NCBI RefSeq assembly: GCF_005239225.2
Contig: NC_133289.1
Span: forward strand, 7,633,501 to 7,697,500
Origin: Populus alba
Lineage: Eukaryota > Streptophyta > Magnoliopsida > Malpighiales > Salicaceae
Direction: 5' to 3'
Length of the DNA stretch: 64,000 nt
Part shown: positions 59,863-64,000 of the stretch, one piece after another
Position numbering within the stretch: position 1 is the stretch's first letter
How the letters are laid out: the number at the start of each line of letters is the position of its first letter
Made by a program: the position numbers and the translations under genes
The notes under the pieces: generated by a model
What the model saw: the letters and a program-made list of their open reading frames with translations, nothing else
The model's database searches: none
Told to the model about the DNA's origin: nothing

Positions 59863-62249
59863 CTAATAACCGCTGGGGGTGCACGATAGTAGCATCTTCA
59901 ATGTCTCATAAGTCATGAACACAATGCCAACACCGGGAACCACCTTGTAGTACTCGGGCAGAATGCCTCTATACATGCCTCGCAACCCTTCAGTCTGGAT
60001 TATATGGGCAAACGCTCCAAACAAGCCAGTCTTGTAGACACGTGCTCGACCACCAGCCCCTTCCAACTGCATTCTTCTCCTCACAAGATCCAAAGGAAAT
60101 GTTGCTGTAAATCATGAGGAAAGAAAAACAAAGTCATACAGCATACAGCGATCGCCTATAATAATTTAGCATTTTAGTAGATACTTGAGGAAACTGTGTT
60201 CACTTTATCAGGAACACAACAAAATCTAACAGAATAAGATGTTGACAGACAACAAACAATTTTTCATAATTTATTCCTATCCCAGTGATTTCTAGAACAG
60301 TCACACTGGCTAGATTGACAGAAGAATAAAAAATAACTAGTCCTCATAGCATTGTATCCAAGTAAAACCTGAAGCATTACTAACAGATGGGACATGATAA
60401 ACAAGAGTCACAGCAAAAAAGTCCAGGTACAGATAGAATAAGGTTTGAAAAAAAGGGTTGAATTGAGGTGCTGGTCACTCACCTGTTGAGGATGCAATGC
60501 CTGAAAGACTGCCACAAGCAAGACTAGCCATGACAGTAGAATCATTGGGCCTGAAAACAACACAGAAGCGAGCTTATAAAACACCATTCCAACTCAAACA
60601 CACCAAGCAAGAGATAAAAGCATAAAAATATAATGGAGCACTCAATATAGCTCAATTGAATTAATTTAGGGAGTCCTCACCTTTTAGACTGCCAAAACGA
60701 TCTGAGAGACTCATAAACAGAAAAGCTTATCGCTATACTAGGTCCAACACCCTGTAGCACAAAAGTATCCATGTTCGCAGTTAAATTTGATAGAAAAGGA
60801 GAAGCAAAAGGAAAAGAAAGATAAAGAATAGAGATGTGTAACAGAAGCTTACAAGTAATGTTGCTCCAAGTCCTTTATACAAGCCCAGGAAACCTTCTTC
60901 TCTGCATATGGTGTGAAATGCATGCAAAATACCTCTGTAGTATATTGTGTTTCTCTGCAAGGTTCAAAACAACTGCATCAAGACAAAGTTTCAAACGGGA
61001 AAGAATACAATAAGATAAGAACAAAAAACCGAATCTGTGATCCAATACTCATTAACCCACCCAACCCATGGCAGTTCTTTAGCCAGCCAAGCATGATAGA
61101 GTTACCTGTGCTGCTAGGCGTGTCCTCACAAGATCCAGTGGATACGTGGCAGAAGCAGCTGTTATTCCTGCCATCCCACCACCTATAAAGTGCACAGCAA
61201 GGTCTGCAGTTCCATTCCCCCTGTGATTTTCAACACCAAGAACTGATTGCAATAACTGCAAAAGAGCAAAACAATATGGAATTTAGCAAGATTGAGATGA
61301 CATGTCAATCCAATTTAATTTCAATAGGAGTTTTGAAGAAAGAAATTGGATGCACTTACACTCTTGTAACGTTCATAAGCATAGAAGCTGACTGAAGAAT
61401 AAGGAAGGCGGTGTGCAATAGTCACTAGATTGCCTTTCCAAAATGCCCTAAACCCTTCTTCATTCATAACACGAGATGCCTCCCGCCATATGCTAGCCTT
61501 GCTCAATGCTGTAACATCAGAGTGCATGCCTTGAACCTAGAAGAATGACGAAGTAAAAGGCAGTCGGATAAGTATTTGATGTGAATATGGACAGCATAAA
61601 AGAGCAACCAATCCAGCAAATCATTGTCATCAGCAAAGTAGAGAGCAACGTTAGTCCTCTTATGAAACTCGTACAGTGCTAGAATTGGAAGTGAGCAAAC
61701 TGCTCGAGCTCCTTTTGTAACAAAATACATTGGACACATAAAAAAAACTCTTCTTTCTTTTTTACAAAAAAGAAAAAAAGATATCAAAATTCAGGGGCAT
61801 TATCAGACATCTAATTCATTTTCAGAACTCCCCTCCAACTGGAAGGGATTTGAAAAAGTTTTTCAGCAGAAACTAATCACATACCAATTTTGCATTGAAA
61901 TCCGAAACAGAACCAAATTAACCCCTTCCAGCTAAACCCCAAAACCCATAATTCCAAAAGAAAAAAAGAAACAAAATAGCAGGAAAAAAAATATAAAAAC
62001 CTGAAAGAGGATAGTAAGTCGTGCGAGAGGAGCCGTGCAAGTCTTACTAAAAGCACCAGCAACACCACCAGCAAGCAATTGTTGGATAGTTCCTAGCTGT
62101 GAATGTTGTTGGTGACTATTGTTATGTTGTTGCTGCAAGAATCTCCTGGCACCTGCATCCAAAATGCTTCCATGGGCGGCGGCGGCGGCAGAATTAAGTG
62201 CTCTCTGCCCTCCCTCAACAACCGCACCAACTCTAGCTTCCATGTTCAT
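59863..62249 (-). CDS. Mitochondrial carrier family protein (7 exons, 352 aa)
   Basis: Mitochondrial carriers have three repeats of about 100 residues and exchange metabolites across the inner membrane. Minus-strand exons: 62001-62249, 61360-61536, 61106-61255, 60853-60954, 60681-60751, 60483-60550, 59863-60104. All are GT-AG and total 1059 nt. Signature motifs: repeat 1 TCTAPLARLTILFQ (a variant where the usual acidic residue is Ala), repeat 2 TYPLDLVRTRLAAQ, repeat 3 TFPLDLVRRRMQLEGAGG. The end EYYKVVPGVGIVFMTYETLK is typical of nucleotide/CoA-type carriers. The N-terminal about 60 residues are Ala-, Gln- and His-rich. The closest I recall is Arabidopsis At3g53940. The substrate is not settled by sequence. 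The start is the first of two ATGs six bases apart (62249, 62243). Confidence 0.94.
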
Positions 62250-64000
62250 ATTCTGTTTTAACTATTTAAATAAATAGAATAGATTTGGTGCTCTTTGGGA
62301 TTGTGTAACATGAGATGGGTTGAGTGTTGTGCAAATGTGAGAAAAGGGAAAGTCGTGGTGGTGATGGTGGCGAAGAGAAACCCTTGTGTAGTTAGTTCTA
62401 GAGTAGAAAGCAGAGAGAGTAAAACCCTAATGAGAGTGTGCGCAATTTTGGCACTTGATTAGGGGGGTTTGTGCAGTTAGACTTTTAGCGGCGGGTGGAA
62501 TATTTTTTGGTATATGCGTGGTTTGAACAAAGACAAATCCAAAGAGGTTTTCTACCTTTTTTTTATTATTTGATTTTTTTGTTGGTATATATATATACAC
62601 ATGCTAGCACATTGGTTTGTGCTCGAAAATATATTAATATTCACTTCTCAACATATCAATAATAATTTTTTTAAATATAAAAAATATATTAAATATCTTA
62701 AATATAACGACAACTCAATTTTATTAGATTTTAATGGATAACATAGCTCAATGATATTAGATTATATTAAAAGTAGGGTCAAACTCTATTGGGGTAAGGC
62801 CTAACTCTATTAGATCTTGCTAGACAACAAGTTTAATTCTATTAGATTCTGGTTGCAGCAAAACCAAACACAAACATGCTCATTTCTGAGTGGAAGCATC
62901 TTGAGAAATGATGAATTAGTTTTAACTAAAACTCAATTACTTTATATGGTGAATTCATAATGATTATTGATTCAAGTGAGAGTAGCAGTACCATTAATTT
63001 ATTAATGAATCAATTTCAACTACAATGATATGGTCATTATATTATTCTTTATCATTGTTTTAAGATTGAAGGCAAAGCAATTATTGTTACTCCACATGAA
63101 AAAAAGGGGCCAAGAAATATAAATGAAATTCTTACATGCTCTACTAAGAAAAAATGAATTAAAGCTATTGAAAAAAGGTGGAGTATACAAAATCAAACTA
63201 AGTTTGGAAATTGTTTGATTTAACAAAATGATGTAAAGCCATTAGGAACAAGTGAGTTCTTAAAATAAACCAAAATAAAACAACAAACTCAATTTCAAGC
63301 TCTTAACTTGAAAGGATTAAATTAAAAATAAAAAATTAAGTGACAAAAAAACATTAAAGAAAAAAAAAAGAAAAACATTGTGGATAACTATTATAACCTC
63401 AAGTGGATTGTGTCTTTTTCCCATATTGTATTTTTATTATTTTATTTAATATTTCTTCAATTCAAATATTGTGGGTAACTAATATCTTTTGTGTTCATGA
63501 TTCCAAACACCATTTCATAATTTACAAAGCATTAAGTTTACAAAACTTAAATACAATTGTTAAATGAAAAGCAAAAGAACTCAATACAAAAAAGGATGTT
63601 AATGAAAGAAAATCTCAATAAAAAAAGGAAGGATTTGAATGAAAAAAAAAGTTTGAGATAATTCACAATTTATAATTCAAATATCATTTATTGGTATATA
63701 GAGCATCAATTTTACAATTAATGAAAAGAAAAATTACTCTAAAAAAAGGATGCAAATGGAAAAAAAAATCCAATAATAAAAAAAAAAGATTTGAGATGTT
63801 TAACTAATCATAAAATTTCCACCTCAAATCTTTTAATGTTTTTATTAATAAGAAAGCAATTTTATTTGATCACTAAACGAGTAAAGTGGTGAAAGAATAT
63901 CCACCGTTGGATGGTTTTCCCCAAAATTACCCATCAGCTGGACCATCAGTGATCTTGGCATTAGAAGGTGATTATTCAACGGCTGTGATAGTCATTTGTG
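62250..64000. other. Promoter of the carrier gene and AT-rich intergenic DNA
   Basis: The first about 200 bp are the presumed 5' UTR and promoter of the minus-strand carrier. Beyond 62.5 kb the DNA is very AT-rich with A runs and no recognised gene. Confidence 0.5.

Overview
The window is nuclear DNA of a woody eudicot, most likely a poplar or another member of the willow family. The evidence is multi-exon genes with GT-AG introns, AT-rich intergenic DNA, plant-only families (plastid-type uracil phosphoribosyltransferase, PRA1, NPF, PPR, MIZ1-like) and short inverted-repeat elements (about 32.84-33.04 kb) of a type I associate with Populus. The species call is inference; the gene calls rest on exon-by-exon translation.

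Layout. 0.8-4.7 kb (+): a 12-exon uracil phosphoribosyltransferase. 7.3-7.7 kb (-): a small membrane-anchored glycine-rich protein gene with a clear TATA box. Its promoter and first about 28 codons recur at 13.9-14.5 kb as a truncated copy. 14.5-26.7 kb: a three-level nest of mobile elements. The outermost is the 5' part of a CACTA (En/Spm) element with a broken Tnp2-type transposase. Inside it lies a long-TIR element. Inside that lies a complete 9.46-kb minus-orientation LTR retrotransposon of Tat/Ogre type (TSD GGAAC, PBS and PPT visible). The retrotransposon carries gag but no pol and has a 90-bp tandem array beside its 3' LTR. 29.6-31.4 kb (-): a 7-exon PRA1-family gene, followed by an intact tRNA-Val(CAC) gene (-). 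33.9-35.9 kb: a broken, truncated lectin receptor kinase pseudogene. 36.6-44.4 kb (-): a PPR-type gene whose 4.1-kb intron holds a TIR element. 47.5-48.7 kb: a probable solo LTR. 50.6-52.8 kb (+): an NPF2-type transporter. 53.6-54.3 kb (+): a full-length MIZ1-like copy with two in-frame stops. 55.6-57.2 kb (+): an LC8-type dynein light chain. 59.9-62.2 kb (-): a 7-exon mitochondrial carrier.

The host genes are unrelated housekeeping genes and do not form a pathway or cluster. From memory, the Arabidopsis homologues of the first and last genes (At3g53900 and At3g53940) lie close together, so this may be an expanded collinear block. The most unusual content is the nested-element region, above all the gag-only Tat element. 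Its LTR carries an E2F-like site and palindromes upstream of its TATA box.

Limits: all exon boundaries are by eye. The 3' end of the PPR gene and the translation starts of the PPR and NPF genes are uncertain. Several differences between the two LTRs are single-base homopolymer indels, which may be assembly errors.
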